From assembly GCA_910587505.1 (NCBI GenBank), contig CAJULD010000021.1, forward strand, positions 1 through 48,565: a DNA stretch of 48,565 nucleotides. Reading direction: 5' to 3'. Both the position numbers and the translations under genes were made by a program. This stretch comes from an uncultured Oscillospiraceae bacterium (GTDB lineage: Bacteria; Bacillota; Clostridia; Oscillospirales; Oscillospiraceae). The notes under the pieces are model-generated. The model was not told the origin of the DNA. It made no database searches and saw nothing but the letters and a program-made list of their open reading frames with translations. This document shows, piece by piece, positions 48,128 through 48,565 of the stretch. How positions within the stretch are numbered: position 1 is the first letter of the stretch; every line of letters begins with the position of its first letter.

Positions 48128-48316
48128 TTACACCCCTGTTTCTGTCTCTCTGGGCTTGATGGGTCCGCGCTCCCGTTCCACATCCTCCAGGTGCTTCAGC
48201 AGCACAAATTCGATATAGTTCGTTACAGAGCGGTGTTCCTCCGTTGCCAGCGTCCCGACTTTGTTAAAGACCTCATCGGTGAGGCGCAGGGTAAACACCC
48301 GTTTTGTTGTCGCCAT
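48128..48316 (-). CDS. Ribbon-helix-helix (Arc/CopG-like) protein
   Basis: 62 residues. KRVFTLRLTDEVFNKVGTLA followed by TEEHRSVTNYIEFVLLKHLEDVE is a typical strand-helix-helix DNA-binding domain forming dimers. It ends with PIKPRETETGV. TTGGAGGG precedes the ATG. It is one base from the Avd-like gene and probably leads the DGR transcript, so it may set DGR expression; this is inference from position. Confidence 0.82.
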   Translation of the reverse strand: MATTKRVFTLRLTDEVFNKVGTLATEEHRSVTNYIEFVLLKHLEDVERERGPIKPRETETGV

Positions 48317-48347
48317 ACTCGACCCTCCAACTGATAGGCATAGGGCT

Positions 48348-48353
48348 ATTATA
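48348..48353 (-). promoter_or_regulatory. Candidate -10 box of the DGR transcript
   Basis: TATAAT on the minus strand, 32 bases before the ribbon-helix-helix start. No good -35 sits at 17 bases; a TTGACA (48389-48394 region) is too far, so an activator or alternative spacing would be needed. Confidence 0.4.
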
Positions 48354-48466
48354 CGGTTGATGTTGCCCTTTGTATGCAGTCAAAGACCTGTCAAGTGATA
48401 GCATTTCTCGAATTTTCACGAATTTTGCGGGTAGATACGGGAGGGGGCAAAAATAAAAATCGCGTC

Positions 48467-48547
48467 GGGCGCTGACGCGCCCTCCGTGTTCCGGCCCTGC
48501 CGGGCCGGTAGGCGTCCTACCGGGAGGCCGCCCGCTTTCGCGGGCGG
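48467..48547 (-). other. Hairpin cluster; includes a DGR target-type GAAA hairpin
   Basis: Minus strand order: CCGCCCGC-GAAA-GCGGGCGG (48547-48528), CCGGTAGG/CCTACCGG (48523-48505), CCGGCCC/GGGCCGG (48508-48491) and GGGCGC-GTCA-GCGCCC (48482-48467), the last followed by a T-rich run (48460-48449) as a terminator. The first, an 8-bp GC stem with a GRNA-type tetraloop, is what lies just after the variable repeat in known DGR target genes. A TGA stop just upstream (minus strand, 48552-48550) would end such a gene. Confidence 0.6.
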
Positions 48548-48565
48548 ATCAGGCCGGGATACTCT

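Overview
The window looks like a chromosomal segment of a high-GC, anaerobic Bacillota, most likely a gut Oscillospiraceae-type Clostridium relative (Flavonifractor/Lawsonibacter/Pseudoflavonifractor neighbourhood). The grounds are AGGAGG-type ribosome sites, sigma-A promoters with exact 17-base spacers, lipoproteins and sortase-free Gram-positive-style transport genes, an IscR/NifS/NifU system, riboswitch classes typical of Firmicutes, and two-subunit glycine dehydrogenase. The genus is an inference; nothing in the sequence proves it.

Layout. 1-7.2 kb: tRNA-Pro(GGG); a SufS-like cysteine desulfurase; a protein made of two ThyX-like halves followed by a DUF1294 membrane protein; a MATE pump; and the Fe-S operon iscR-nifS-nifU on the minus strand. 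7.2-9.1 kb: a yybP-ykoY (Mn2+) riboswitch with terminator ahead of a flotillin. 9.1-24.8 kb: one co-directional locus with a secreted GH85 endo-beta-N-acetylglucosaminidase, two paralogous ~860-residue solute-binding lipoproteins, two sugar-type permeases, an HlyD-like adaptor, a MacB-like ectodomain membrane protein and a MalK-type ATPase, ending at a strong terminator. I read it as N-glycan release and uptake, with an unexplained adaptor/ectodomain pair built in. 24.8-36.8 kb: a small P-loop NTPase, a YfcE-type phosphodiesterase, a MITE-like element, a glycine-riboswitch-controlled operon (GcvT-SHMT fusion, gcvH, gcvPA, gcvPB), a zinc-ribbon membrane protein with TatD, a DUF2461 protein, a TtcA-family tRNA thiolase, and rplM-rpsI behind an attenuator leader.

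36.8 kb to the end: a prophage or phage-like element that continues past the right edge. Two small repressor-type HTH genes diverge from a series of tiny plus-strand genes, several carrying near-identical promoter modules with an upstream inverted repeat. Converging on them is a minus-strand late cluster: holin, two-enzyme endolysin, small membrane/tail-end genes, and a diversity-generating retroelement (DGR). The DGR has a reverse transcriptase, an Asn/AAC-rich template repeat, an Avd-like helical protein and an adjacent ribbon-helix-helix gene. A GC-rich hairpin with a GAAA loop at the extreme right edge suggests the variable target gene lies just outside the window.

Most notable: the DGR; the repeated promoter modules of the small phage genes; the Mn2+ riboswitch on a flotillin; the GH85/ABC/HlyD/MacB-like locus; and the GcvT-SHMT fusion.
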